This document shows positions 10,568 through 23,726 of a stretch of DNA of 64,000 nucleotides, piece by piece (the first letter of the stretch is position 1; each line of letters starts with the position of its first letter). Source of the stretch: Clusia tigrina (lineage: Eukaryota; Arthropoda; Insecta; Diptera; Clusiidae); NCBI GenBank assembly GCA_920105625.2, contig CAKKTE020000204.1, positions 372,001 to 436,000 on the forward strand, read 5' to 3'. Made by a program: the position numbers and the translations under genes. The notes beneath the pieces are model-generated. The model was not told the origin of the DNA, searched no databases, and worked only from the letters and a program-made list of their open reading frames with translations.

Positions 10568-12905
10568 CATAAAACCTTGAAATTTTGTAACAATAAGGTA
10601 CTCGAACTTCTTGTCAATTTAAGCTATCGCTCAAAGTTATGCTACCCTTGAGTCCCAAATCAAACACTGATAAAACTTTAAATGGCCCTAATTTCTATAC
10701 GGTACGTCCTACACCTATCAAAGTTTGCAACATACAAATGCTTGTAACTTTTTACTGGAGCGTCATAAAACCTTGAAATTTTGTAACAATAAATTACTCG
10801 AGCCTCTTGTAAATTTTAGCTATCGCTCAAAGCTATGCTACCCTTGAGTACCAAATCAAACACTGATAAAACATCAAATGGCCCTAACTTCTATACGGTA
10901 CGTCCTACACCTATCAAAGTTTGCAACATACAAATGCTTGTAACTTTTTACTGGAGCGTCATAAAACCTTGAAATTTTGTAACAATACAGTACTCGAGCC
11001 TCTTGTCAATTTAAGCTATCGCACAAGCAATGCTACCTTTGAGTCCCAAATCAAACACTGATAAAACTTCAAATGGACATAACTTCTATACGGTACATCC
11101 TACACCTATCAAAGTCTGCAACATACAAATGCTTGTAACTTTTTACTGGAGCGTCATAAAACCTTAAAATTTTGTAACAATAAAGTACTCCAGCCTCTTG
11201 TCAATTTAAGCTATCGCTCAAAGCTATGCTACCCTTGAGTCCCAAATCAAACACTGATAAAACTTCAAATGACCCTAACCTCTATACGGTACGTCCTATA
11301 CCTATCAAAGTTTGCAACATACAAATGCTTGTAACTTTTTACTGGAGCGTCATAAAACCTTGAAATTTTGTAACAATACAGTACTCGAGCCTCTTGTCAA
11401 TTTAAGCTATCGCTCAAGCAATGCTACCATTGAGTCCCAAATCAAACACTGATTAAACTTCAAATGGCCCTAACTTCTATACGGTACGTCCTACACCTAT
11501 CAAAGTTTGCAACATACAAATGCTTGAAACTTTTTACTGGAGCGTCATAAAACGTTGAAATTTTGTAACAATAAAGTACTCGAGGTTCTTGTCAATTTAA
11601 GCTATCGCTCAAAGCTATGCTACCCTTGAGTCCCAAATCAAACACTGATAAAACTTCAAAAGGCCCTAACTTCTATACGGTACGTCCTACACCGATCAAA
11701 GTTTGCAACATACAAATGCTTGTAACTTTTTACTGGAGCGTCATAAAACCTTGAAATTTTGTAACAATACAGTACTCGAGCCTCTTGTCAATTTAAGCTA
11801 TCGCTCAAGCAATGCTACCCTTGAGTCCCAAATCAAACACTGATAAAACTTCAAATGGCCCTAACTCCTATACGGTACGTCCTACACCTATCAAAGTTTG
11901 CAACATACAAATGTTTGTAACTTTTTACTGGAGCGTCATAAAACCTTGAAATTTTGTAACAATAAAGTACTCGAGCCTCTTGTCAATTTAAGCTATCGCT
12001 CAAAGCTATGCAACCCTTGAGTCTCAGATCAAACACTGATAAAATTTCAAATGGCCCTAACTACTATACGATACGTCCTACATCTATCAAAGTTTGCACC
12101 ATACAAATGCTTGTAACTTTTTACGGGAGCGTCATAAAAACTTGAAAATTTGTAACAATAAGGTACTCGAGCTTCTTGTCAATTTAAGCTATCGCTCAAA
12201 GTTATGCTACCCTTGAGTCCCAAATCAAACACTGATAAAACTTCAAATGGCCATAACTTCTATACGGTACATCCTACACCTATCAAAGTTTGCAACATAC
12301 AAATGCTTGTAACTTTTTACTGGAGCGTCATAAAACCTTAAAATTTTGTAACAATAAAGTACTCCAGCCTCTTGTCAATTTAAGCTATCGCTCAAAGCTA
12401 TGCTACCCTTGAGTCCCAAATCAAACACTGATAAAACTTCAAATGACCCTAACGTCTATACGGTACGTCCTACACCTATCAAAGTTTGCAACATACAAAT
12501 GCTTGTAACTTTTTACTGGAGCGACATAAAACCTTGAAATTTTGTAACAATACAGTACTCGAGCCTCTTGTCAATTTAAGCTATCGCTCAAGCAATGCTA
12601 CCCTTGAGTCCCAAATCAAACACTGATAAAACTTCAAATGGCCCTAACTTCTATACGGTACGTCCTACACCTATCAAAGTTTGCAACATACAAATGGTTG
12701 TAACTTTTTACTGGAGCGTCATAAAACGTTGAAATTTTGTAACAATAAAGTACTCGAGCCTCTTGTCAATTTAAGCTATCGCTCAAAGCTATGCTACCCT
12801 TGAGTCCCAAATCAAACATTGATAAAACTTCAAAAGGCCCTAACTTCTATACAGTACGTCCTACACCTATCAAAGTTTGCAACATACAAATGCTTGTAAC
12901 TTTTT
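10558..12905 (+). repeat. Twelve-monomer unit between T5 copies
   Basis: From one acgctagcgt monomer to the next, 2348 bp. The order read is T5, T6, T2, T4, T2, T1, T2, T7, T3, T4, T2, T1. It contains the later core order T3-T4-T2-T1, but the front part is less regular, so it may be a precursor or a degraded form of the higher-order repeat that follows. Confidence 0.7.
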
Positions 12906-14667
12906 ACGCTAGCGTCATAAAACCTTGAAATTTGGTAACAATAAGGTACTCGAACTTCTTGTCAATTTAAGCTATCGCTCAAAGTTATGCTACCCTTGAG
13001 TCCCAAATCAAACACTGATAAAACTTTAAATGGCCCTAATTTCTATACGGTACGTCCTACACCTATCAAAGTTTGCAACATACAAATGCTTGTAACTTTT
13101 TACTGGAGCGTCATAAAACCTTGAAATTTTGTAACAATAAATTACTCGAGCCTCTTGTAAATTTTAGCTATCGCTCAAAGCTATGCTACCCTTGAGTACC
13201 AAATCAAACACTGATAAAACATCAAATGGCCCTAACTTCTATACGGTACGTCCTACACCTATCAAAGTTTGCAACATACAAATGCTTGTAACTTTTTACT
13301 GGAGCGTCATAAAACCTTGAAATTTTGTAACAATACAGTACTCGAGCCTCTTGTCAATTTAAGCTATCGCTCAAGCAATGCTACCCTTGAGTCCCAAATC
13401 AAACACTAATAACACTTCAAATGGCCCTAACTTCTACACGATACGTCCTACACCTATCAAAGTTTGCACCATACAAATGCTTGTAACTTTTTACGGGAGC
13501 GTCATAAAAACTTGAAATTTTGTAACAATAAGGTACTCGACCTTCTTGTCAATTTAAGCTATCGCTCAAAGTTATGCTACCCTTGAGTCCCAAATCAAAC
13601 ACTAATATTACTTCAAATGGCCCTAACTTCTATACGGTACATCCTACACCTATCAAAGATGGCAACATACAAATGCTTGTAACTTTTTACTGGAGCGTCA
13701 TAAAACCTTGAAATTTTGTAACAATAAAGTACTCGAGCCTCTTGTCAATTTAAGCTATCGCCCAAAGCTATGCAACCCTTGAGTCTCAGATCAAACACTG
13801 ATAAAATTTCAAATGGCCCTAACTCCTATACGATACGTTCTACATCTATCAAAGTTTGCACCATACAAATGCTTGTAACTTTTTACGGGAGCGTCATAAA
13901 AACTTGAAAATTTGTAACAATAAGGTACTCGAGCTTCTTGTCAATTTAAGCTATCGCTCAAAGTTATGCTACCCTTGAGTCCCAAATCAAACACTGATAA
14001 AACTTCAAATGGCCATAACTTCTATACGGTACATCCTACACCTATCAAAGTTTGCAACATACAAATGCTTGTAACTTTTTACTGGAGCGTCATAAAACCT
14101 TAAAATTTTGTAACAATAAAGTACTCCAGCCTCTTGTCAATTTAAGCTATCGCTCAAATCTATGCTACCCTTGAGTCCCAAATCAAACACTGATAAAACT
14201 TCAAATGACCCTAACGTCTATACGGTACGTCCTACACCTATCAAAGTTTGCAACATACAAATGCTTGTAACTTTTTACTGGAGCGACATAAAACCTTGAA
14301 ATTTTGTAACAATACAGTACTCGAGCCTCTTGTCAATTTAAGCTATCGCTCAAGCAATGCTACCCTTGAGTCCCAAATCAAACACTGATAAAACTTCAAA
14401 TGGCCCTAACTTCTATACGGTACGTCCTACACCTATCAAAGTTTGCAACATACAAATGGTTGTAACTTTTTACTGGAGCGTCATAAAACGTTGAAATTTT
14501 GTAACAATAAAGTACTCGAGCCTCTTGTCAATTTAAGCTATCGCTCAAAGCTATGCTACCCTTGAGTCCCAAATCAAACACTGATAAAACTTCAAAAGGC
14601 CCTAACTTCTATACGGTACGTCCTACACCTATCAAAGTTTGCAACATACAAATGCTTGTAACTTTTT
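12906..14667 (+). repeat. Higher-order repeat, 9-monomer form, copy 1
   Basis: 1762 bp. The order is T5, T6, T2, T3, T7, T3, T4, T2, T1. The same order and length return at 17996. It equals the five-monomer core plus T6-T2 plus T3-T7. The marker aacgtct occurs once per unit, in T4. Confidence 0.85.
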
Positions 14668-15645
14668 ACGCTAGCGTCATAAAACCTTGAAATTTTGTAA
14701 CAATAAGGTACTCGAACTTCTTGTCAATTTAAGCTATCGCTCAAAGTTATGCTACCCTTGAGTCCCAAATCAAACACTGATAAAACTTCAAATGGCCCTA
14801 ATTTCTATACGGTACGTCCTACATCTATCAAAGTTTGCACCATACAAATGCTTGTAACTTTTTACGGGAGCGTCATAAAAACTTGAAAATTTGTAACAAT
14901 AAGGTACTCGAGCTTCTTGTCAATTTAAGCTATCGCTCAAAGTTATGCTACCCTTGAGTCCCAAATCAAACACTGATAAAACTTCAAATGGCCATAACTT
15001 CTATACGGTACATCCTACACCTATCAAAGTTTGCAACATACAAATGCTTGTAACTTTTTACTGGAGCGTCATAAAACCTTAAAATTTTGTAACAATAAAG
15101 TACTCCAGCCTCTTGTCAATTTAAGCTATCGCTCAAAGCTATGCTACCCTTGAGTCCCAAATCAAACACTGATAAAACTTCAAATGACCCTAACGTCTAT
15201 ACGGTACGTCCTACACTATCAAAGTTTGCAACATACAAATGCTTGTAACTTTTTACTGGAGCGACATAAAACCTTGAAATTTTGTAACAATACAGTACTC
15301 GAGCCTCTTGTCAATTTAAGCTATCGCTCAAGCAATGCTACCCTTGAGTCCCAAATCAAACACTGATAAAACTTCAAATGGCCCTAACTTCTATACGGTA
15401 CGTCCTACACCTATCAAAGTTTGCAACATACAAATGGTTGTAACTTTTTACTGGAGCGTCATAAAACGTTGAAATTTTGTAACAATAAAGTACTCGAGCC
15501 TCTTGTCAATTTAAGCTATCGCTCAAAGCTATGCTACCCTTGAGTCCCAAATCAAACACTGATAAAACTTCAAAAGGCCCTAACTTCTATACGGTACGTC
15601 CTACACCTATCAAAGTTTGCAACATACAAATGCTTGTAACTTTTT
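14668..15645 (+). repeat. Higher-order repeat, 5-monomer core, copy 1
   Basis: 978 bp with the order T5, T3, T4, T2, T1. It is one base shorter than the second core copy at 17017 because of the single-C loss in cctacactatc near 15214. Confidence 0.85.
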
Positions 15646-15841
15646 ACGCTAGCGTCATAAAACCTTGAAATTTGGTAACAATAAGGTACTCGAACTTCTT
15701 GTCAATTTAAGCTATCGCTCAAAGTTATGCTACCCTTGAGTCCCAAATCAAACACTGATAAAACTTTAAATGGCCCTAACTTCTACACGATACGTCCTAC
15801 ACCTATCAAAGTTTGCACCATACAAATGCTTGTAACTTTTT
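15646..15841 (+). repeat. Monomer variant T5 (exemplar)
   Basis: Marked by the acgctagcgt palindrome, aaggtactcgaacttc (XhoI site lost) and aaagttatg. When followed by T3, its tail carries acacgatacg and gcaccatac, as here. Confidence 0.85.
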
Positions 15842-16037
15842 ACGGGAGCGTCATAAAAACTTGAAATTTTGTAACAATAAGGTACTCGACCTTCTTGTCA
15901 ATTTAAGCTATCGCTCAAAGTTATGCTACCCTTGAGTCCCAAATCAAACACTAATAGAACTTCAAATGGCCCTAACTTCTATACGGTACATCCTACACCT
16001 ATCAAAGATGGCAACATACAAATGCTTGTAACTTTTT
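15842..16037 (+). repeat. Monomer variant T3 (exemplar, ctcgacc subtype)
   Basis: Marked by acgggagcgt, cataaaaacttgaaa, aaggtactcgaccttc and aaagttatg. Its tail has ggtacatcc, a CpG-to-CA change that usually travels with T3. This subtype also carries caaagatggcaac. Confidence 0.85.
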
Positions 16038-16233
16038 ACTGGAGCGTCATAAAACCTTGAAATTTTGTAACAATAAAGTACTCGAGCCTCTTGTCAATTT
16101 AAGCTATCGCCCAAAGCTATGCAACCCTTGAGTCTCAGATCAAACACTGATAAAATTTCAAATGGCCCTAACTCCTATACGATACGTCCTACATCTATCA
16201 AAGTTTGCACCATACAAATGCTTGTAACTTTTT
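16038..16233 (+). repeat. Monomer variant T7 (exemplar)
   Basis: Marked by aagctatgcaaccc, followed by ttgagtctcagatc (ttgagtctcaaatc elsewhere in the window) and aaaatttc. It lies between two T3 monomers in the 7- and 9-monomer forms. Confidence 0.85.
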
Positions 16234-16429
16234 ACGGGAGCGTCATAAAAACTTGAAAATTTGTAACAATAAGGTACTCGAGCTTCTTGTCAATTTAAGC
16301 TATCGCTCAAAGTTATGCTACCCTTGAGTCCCAAATCAAACACTGATAAAACTTCAAATGGCCATAACTTCTATACGGTACATCCTACACCTATCAAAGT
16401 TTGCAACATACAAATGCTTGTAACTTTTT
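16234..16429 (+). repeat. Monomer variant T3 (exemplar, ctcgagc subtype)
   Basis: Like the other T3 subtype but with aacttgaaaatttg, ctcgagcttc and atggccataac. It is regularly followed by T4. In the 12-20 kb region it is the T3 of the five-monomer core. Confidence 0.85.
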
Positions 16430-16625
16430 ACTGGAGCGTCATAAAACCTTAAAATTTTGTAACAATAAAGTACTCCAGCCTCTTGTCAATTTAAGCTATC
16501 GCTCAAAGCTATGCTACCCTTGAGTCCCAAATCAAACACTGATAAAACTTCAAATGACCCTAACGTCTATACGGTACGTCCTACACCTATCAAAGTTTGC
16601 AACATACAAATGCTTGTAACTTTTT
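16430..16625 (+). repeat. Monomer variant T4 (exemplar)
   Basis: Marked by ccttaaaattttg, agtactccagcc (XhoI site lost) and atgaccctaac. The aacgtct subtype is confined to about 12.4-19.3 kb. Later copies read aacttct or aacttca, so this subtype dates the local expansion. Confidence 0.85.
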
Positions 16626-16820
16626 ACTGGAGCGACATAAAACCTTGAAATTTTGTAACAATACAGTACTCGAGCCTCTTGTCAATTTAAGCTATCGCTC
16701 AAGCAATGCTACCCTTGAGTCCCAAATCAAACACTGATAAAACTTCAAATGGCCCTAACTTCTATACGGTACGTCCTACACCTATCAAAGTTTGCAACAT
16801 ACAAATGGTTGTAACTTTTT
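16626..16820 (+). repeat. Monomer variant T2 (exemplar, 195 bp)
   Basis: Marked by acagtactcgag, the one-base-shorter caagcaatg and atggccctaac. In this region it also has gcgacataaaacc and aaatggttg. It is the main source of 195-bp copies in the window. Confidence 0.85.
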
Positions 16821-17016
16821 ACTGGAGCGTCATAAAACGTTGAAATTTTGTAACAATAAAGTACTCGAGCCTCTTGTCAATTTAAGCTATCGCTCAAAGC
16901 TATGCTACCCTTGAGTCCCAAATCAAACACTGATAAAACTTCAAAAGGCCCTAACTTCTATACGGTACGTCCTACACCTATCAAAGTTTGCAACATACAA
17001 ATGCTTGTAACTTTTT
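16821..17016 (+). repeat. Monomer variant T1 (exemplar)
   Basis: Marked by cgttgaaattttg, aaagtactcgag, caaagctatg and ttcaaaaggccc. T2 followed by T1 is the commonest dimer from about 20 kb onward. Confidence 0.85.
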
Positions 17017-17995
17017 ACGCTAGCGTCATAAAACCTTGAAATTTTGTAACAATAAGGTACTCGAACTTCTTGTCAATTTAAGCTATCGCTCAAAGTTATG
17101 CTACCCTTGAGTCCCAAATCAAACACTGATAAAACTTCAAATGGCCCTAATTTCTATACGGTACGTCCTACATCTATCAAAGTTTGCACCATACAAATGC
17201 TTGTAACTTTTTACGGGAGCGTCATAAAAACTTGAAAATTTGTAACAATAAGGTACTCGAGCTTCTTGTCAATTTAAGCTATCGCTCAAAGTTATGCTAC
17301 CCTTGAGTCCCAAATCAAACACTGATAAAACTTCAAATGGCCATAACTTCTATACGGTACATCCTACACCTATCAAAGTTTGCAACATACAAATGCTTGT
17401 AACTTTTTACTGGAGCGTCATAAAACCTTAAAATTTTGTAACAATAAAGTACTCCAGCCTCTTGTCAATTTAAGCTATCGCTCAAAGCTATGCTACCCTT
17501 GAGTCCCAAATCAAACACTGATAAAACTTCAAATGACCCTAACGTCTATACGGTACGTCCTACACCTATCAAAGTTTGCAACATACAAATGCTTGTAACT
17601 TTTTACTGGAGCGACATAAAACCTTGAAATTTTGTAACAATACAGTACTCGAGCCTCTTGTCAATTTAAGCTATCGCTCAAGCAATGCTACCCTTGAGTC
17701 CCAAATCAAACACTGATAAAACTTCAAATGGCCCTAACTTCTATGCGGTACGTCCTACACCTATCAAAGTTTGCAACATACAAATGGTTGTAACTTTTTA
17801 CTGGAGCGTCATAAAACGTTGAAATTTTGTAACAATAAAGTACTCGAGCCTCTTGTCAATTTAAGCTATCGCTCAAAGCTATGCTACCCTTGAGTCCCAA
17901 ATCAAACACTGATAAAACTTCAAAAGGCCCTAACTTCTATACGGTACGTCCTACACCTATCAAAGTTTGCAACATACAAATGCTTGTAACTTTTT
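17017..17995 (+). repeat. Higher-order repeat, 5-monomer core, copy 2
   Basis: 979 bp, T5-T3-T4-T2-T1, matching the unit at 14668 apart from the one-base difference and scattered changes such as atgcgg near 17743. Confidence 0.85.
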
Positions 17996-19757
17996 ACGCT
18001 AGCGTCATAAAACCTTGAAATTTGGTAACAATAAGGTACTCGAACTTCTTGTCAATTTAAGCTATCGCTCAAAGTTATGCTACCCTTGAGTCCCAAATCA
18101 AACACTGATAAAACTTTAAATGGCCCTAATTTCTATACGGTACGTCCTACACCTATCAAAGTTTGCAACATACAAATGCTTGTAACTTTTTACTGGAGCG
18201 TCATAAAACCTTAAAATTTTGTAACAATAAATTACTCGAGCCTCTTGTAAATTTTAGCTATCGCTCAAAGCTATGCTACCCTTGAGTACCAAATCAAACA
18301 CTGATAAAACATCAAATGGCCCTAACTTCTATACGGTACGTCCTACACCTATCAAAGTTTGCAACATACAAATGCTTGTAACTTTTTACTGGAGCGTCAT
18401 AAAACCTTGAAATTTTGTAACAATACAGTACTCGAGCCTCTTGTCAATTTAAGCTATCGCTCAAGCAATGCTACCCTTGAGTCCCAAATCAAACACTAAT
18501 AAAACTTCAAATGGCCCTAACTTCTACACGATACGTCCTACACCTATCAAAGTTTGCACCATACAAATGCTTGTAACTTTTTACGGGAGCGTCATAAAAA
18601 CTTGAAATTTTGTAACAATAAGGTACTCGACCTTCTTGTCAATTTAAGCTATCGCTCAAAGTTATGCTACCCTTGAGTCCCAAATCAAACACTAATAGAA
18701 CTTCAAATGGCCCTAACTTCTATACGGTACATCCTACACCTATCAAAGATGGCAACATACAAATGCTTGTAACTTTTTACTGGAGCGTCATAAAACCTTG
18801 AAATTTTGTAACAATAAAGTACTCGAGCCTCTTGTCAATTTAAGCTATCGCCCAAAGCTATGCAACCCTTGAGTCTCAGATCAAACACTGATAAAATTTC
18901 AAATGGCCCTAACTCCTATACGATACGTCCTACATCTATCAAAGTTTGCACCATACAAATGCTTGTAACTTTTTACGGGAGCGTCATAAAAACTTGAAAA
19001 TTTGTAACAATAAGGTACTCGAGCTTCTTGTCAATTTAAGCTATCGCTCAAAGTTATGCTACCCTTGAGTCCCAAATCAAACACTGATAAAACTTCAAAT
19101 GGCCATAACTTCTATACGGTACATCCTACACCTATCAAAGTTTGCAACATACAAATGCTTGTAACTTTTTACTGGAGCGTCATAAAACCTTAAAATTTTG
19201 TAACAATAAAGTACTCCAGCCTCTTGTCAATTTAAGCTATCGCTCAAAGCTATGCTACCCTTGAGTCCCAAATCAAACACTGATAAAACTTCAAATGACC
19301 CTAACGTCTATACGGTACGTCCTACACCTATCAAAGTTTGCAACATACAAATGCTTGTAACTTTTTACTGGAGCGACATAAAACCTTGAAATTTTGTAAC
19401 AATACAGTACTCGAGCCTCTTGTCAATTTAAGCTATCGCTCAAGCAATGCTACCCTTGAGTCCCAAATCAAACACTGATAAAACTTCAAATGGCCCTAAC
19501 TTCTATACGGTACGTCCTACACCTATCAAAGTTTGCAACATACAAATGGTTGTAACTTTTTACTGGAGCGTCATAAAACGTTGAAATTTTGTAACAACAA
19601 AGTACTCGAGCCTCTTGTCAATTTAAGCTATCGCTCAAAGCTATGCTACCCTTGAGTCCCAAATCAAACACTGATAAAACTTCAAAAGGCCCTAACTTCT
19701 ATACGGTACGTCCTACACCTATCAAAGTTTGCAACATACAAATGCTTGTAACTTTTT
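17996..19757 (+). repeat. Higher-order repeat, 9-monomer form, copy 2
   Basis: 1762 bp, the same length and order as the unit at 12906. The run of units between 12906 and 19757 is therefore 9-5-7-5-9 monomers. Confidence 0.85.
18192..18387 (+). repeat. Monomer variant T6 (exemplar)
   Basis: Marked by aaattactcgag (ScaI site lost), cttgtaaattttagc and acatcaaatgg. It typically follows T5 and precedes T2. Other examples begin near 10.75, 13.1, 19.95, 20.9, 22.7, 24.65, 28.75, 43.4, 48.3 and 54.7 kb. Confidence 0.85.
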
Positions 19758-20559
19758 ACGCTAGCGTCATAAAACCTTGAAATTTTGTAACAATAAGGTA
19801 CTCGAACTTCTTGTCAATTTAAGCTATCGCTCAAAGTTATGCTACCCTTGAGTCCCAAATCAAACACTGATAAAACTTCAAATGGCCCTAATTTCTATAC
19901 GGTACGTCCTACACCTATCAAAGTTTGCAACATACAAATGCTTGTAACTTTTTACTGGAGCGTCATAAAACCTTGAAATTTTGTAACAATAAATTACTCG
20001 AGCCTCTTGTAAATTTTAGCTATCGCTCAAAGCTATGCTACCCTTGAGTCCAAAATCAAACACTGATAAAACATCAAATGGCCCTAACTTCTATACGGTA
20101 CGTCCTACACCTATCAAAGTTTGCAACATACAAATGCTTGTAACTTTTTACTGGAGCGTCATAAAACCTTGAAATTTTGTAACAATACAGTACTCGAGTC
20201 TCTTGTCAATTTAAGCTATCGCTCAAGCAATGCTACCCTTGAGTCCCAAATCAAACACTGATAAAACTTCAAATCGCCATAACTCCTATACGATACGTCC
20301 TACATCTATCAAAGTTTGCACCATACAAATGCTTGTAACTTTTTACGGGAGCGTCATAAAAACTTGAAATTTTGTAACAATAAGGTACTCGAGCTTCTTG
20401 TCAATTTAAGCTATCGCTCAAAGTTATGCTACCCTTGAGTCCAAAATCAAACACTGATAAAACTTCAAATGGCCATAACTTCTATACGGTACATCCTACA
20501 CCTATCAAAGTTTGCAACATACAAATGCTTGTAACTTTTTACTGGAGCGTCATAAAACC

Positions 20560-21965
20560 TTGAAATTTTGTAACAATACAGTACTCGAGCCTCTTGTCAA
20601 TTTAAGCTATCGCTCAAGCAATGCTACCCTTGAGTCCCAAATCAAACACTGATAAAACTTCAAATGGCCCTAACTTCTATACGGTACGTCCTACACCTAT
20701 CAAAGTTTGCAACATACAAATGCTTGTAACTTTTTACTGGAGCGTCATAAAACGTTGAAATTTTGTAACAATAAAGTACTCGAGCCTCTTGTCAATTTAA
20801 GCTATCGCTCAAAGTTATGCTACCCTTGAGTCCCAAATCAAACACTGATAAAACTTCAAATGGCCCTAATTTCTATACGGTACGTCCTACACCTATCAAA
20901 GTTTGCAACATACAAATGCTTGTAACTTTTTACTGGAGCGTCATAAAACCTTGAAATATTGTAACAATAAATTACTCGAGCCTCTTGTAAATTTTAGCTA
21001 TCGCTCAAAGCTATGCTACCCTTGAGTCCCAAATCAAACACTGATAAAACATCAAATGGCCCTAACTTCTATACGGTACGGCCTACACCTATCAAAGTTT
21101 GCAACATACAAATGCTTGTAACTTTTGACGGGAGCATCATAAAACCTTGAAATTTTGTAACAATAAAGTACTCGAGCCTCTTGTCAATTTAAGCTATCGC
21201 TCAAAGCTATGCTACCCTTGAGTCCCAAATCAAACACTGATAAAACTTCAAAAGGCCCTAACTTCTATACGGTACGTCCTACACCTATCAAAGTTTGCAA
21301 CATACAAATGCTTGTAACTTTTTACTGGAGCGTCATAAAACGTTGAAATTTTGTAACAATAAAGTACTCGAGCCTCTTGTCAATTTAAGCTATCGCTCAA
21401 AGCTATGCTACCCTTGAGTCCCAAATCAAACACTGATAAAACTTCAAAAGGCTCTAACTTCTATACGGTACGTCCTACACCTATCAAAGTTTGCAACATA
21501 CAAATGCTTGTAACTTTTTACTGGAGCGTCATAAAACCTTGAAATTTTGTAACAATACAGTACTCGAGCCTCTTGTCAATTTAAGCTATCGCTCAAGCAA
21601 TGCTACCCTTGAGTCCCAAATCAAACACTGATAAAACTTCAAATGGCCCTAACTCCTATACGGTACGTCCTACACCTATCAAAGTTTGCAACATATAAAT
21701 GTTTGTAACTTTTTACTGGAGCGTCATAAAACGTTGAAATTTTGTAACAATAAAGTACTCGAGCCTCTTGTCAATTTAAGCTATCGCTCAAAGCTATGCT
21801 ACCCTTGAGTCCCAAATCAAACACTGATAAAACTTCAAAAGGCCCTAACTTCTATACGGTACGTCCTACACCTATCAAAATTTGCAACATACAAATGCTT
21901 GTAACTTTTTACTGGAGCGTCATAAAACCTTGAAATTTTGTAACAATACAGTACTCGAGCCTCTT
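20560..21965 (+). repeat. Seven-monomer block, copy 1 (offset 1761 bp)
   Basis: Shares the rare acttttgacgggagcatcat (21121 and 22882), ggctctaac (21450 and 23211), aacatataaatg and tcaaaatttg with the block at 22321. The offset is nine monomers. Confidence 0.9.
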
Positions 21966-22320
21966 GTCAATTTAAGCTATCGCTCAAGCAATGCTACCCT
22001 TGAGTCCCAAATCAAACACTGATAAAACTTCAAATGGCCCTAACTTCTATACGGTACGTCCTACACCTATCAAAGTTTGCAACATACAAATGCTTGTAAC
22101 TTTTTACTGGAGCGTCATAAAACCTTACAATTTTGTAACAATAAAGTACTCCAGCCTCTTGTCAATTTAAGCTATCGCTCAAAGCTATGCTACCCTTGAG
22201 TCCCAAATCAAACACTGATAAAACATCAAATGGCCCTCACTTCTATACGGTACGTCCTACACCTATCAAAGTTTGCAACATACAAATGCTTGTAACTTTT
22301 TACTGGAGCGACATAAAACC

Positions 22321-23726
22321 TTGAAATTTTGTAACAATACAGTACTCGAGCCTCTTGTCAATTTAAGCTATCGCTCAAGCAATGCTACCCTTGAGTCCCA
22401 AATCAAACACTGATAAAACTTCAAATGGCCCTAACTTCTATACGGTACGTCCTACACCTATCAAAGTTTGCAACATACAAATGCTTGTAACTTTTTACTG
22501 GAGCGTCATAAAACGTTGAAATTTTGTAACAATAAAGTACTCGAGCCTCTTGTCAATTTAAGCTATCGCTCAAAGTTATGCTACCCTTGAGTCCCAAATC
22601 AAACACTGATAAAACTTCAAATGGCCCTAATTTCTATACGGTACGTCCTACACCTATCAAAGTTTGCAACATACAAATGCTTGTAACTTTTTACTGGAGC
22701 GTCATAAAACCTTGAAATATTGTAACAATAAATTACTCGAGCCTCTTGTAAATTTTAGCTATCGCTCAAAGCTATGCTACCCTTGAGTCCCAAATCAAAC
22801 ACTGATAAAACATCAAATGGCCCTAACTTCTATACGGTACGGCCTACACCTATCAAAGTTTGCAACATACAAATGCTTGTAACTTTTGACGGGAGCATCA
22901 TAAAACCTTGAAATTTTGTAACAATAAAGTACTCGAGCCTCTTGTCAATTTAAGCTATCGCTCAAAGCTATGCTACCCTTGAGTCCCAAATCAAACACTG
23001 ATAAAACTTCAAAAGGCCCTAACTTCTATACGGTACGTCCTACACCTATCAAAGTTTGCAACATACAAATGCTTGTAACTTTTTACTGGAGCGTCATAAA
23101 ACGTTGAAATTTTGTAACAATAAAGTACTCGAGCCTCTTGTCAATTTAAGCTATCGCTCAAAGCTATGCTACCCTTGAGTCCCAAATCAAACACTGATAA
23201 AACTTCAAAAGGCTCTAACTTTTATACGGTACGTCCTACACCTATCAAAGTTTGCAACATACAAATGCTTGTAACTTTTTACTGGAGCGTCATAAAACCT
23301 TGAAATTTTGTAACAATACAGTACTCGAGCCTCTTGTCAATTTAAGCTATCGCTCAAGCAATGCTACCCTTGAGTCCCAAATCAAACACTGATAAAACTT
23401 CAAATGGCCCTAACTCCTATACGGTACGTCCTACACCTATCAAAGTTTGCAACATATAAATGTTTGTAACTTTTTACTGGAGCGTCATAAAACGTTGAAA
23501 TTTTGTAACAATAAAGTACTCGAGCCTCTTGTCAATTTAAGCTATCGCTCAAAGCTATGCTACCCTTGAGTCCCAAATCAAACACTGATAAAACTTCAAA
23601 AGGCCCTAACTTCTATACGGTACGTCCTACACCTATCAAAATTTGCAACATACAAATGCTTGTAACTTTTTACTGGAGCGTCATAAAACCTTGAAATTTT
23701 GTAACAATACAGTACTCGAGCCTCTT
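22321..23726 (+). repeat. Seven-monomer block, copy 2 (offset 1761 bp)
   Basis: Partner of the block at 20560. It runs on to tcaaaatttg at 23636, then changes to a cttgttaattt and T7-like context, where the 4115-bp unit continues. Confidence 0.9.

Larger units (their letters stand above)
15646..17016 (+). repeat. Higher-order repeat, 7-monomer form
   Basis: 1371 bp with the order T5, T3, T7, T3, T4, T2, T1. It equals the five-monomer core with a T3-T7 pair added after T5. It lies centrally between two core units and two 9-monomer units. Confidence 0.85.
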
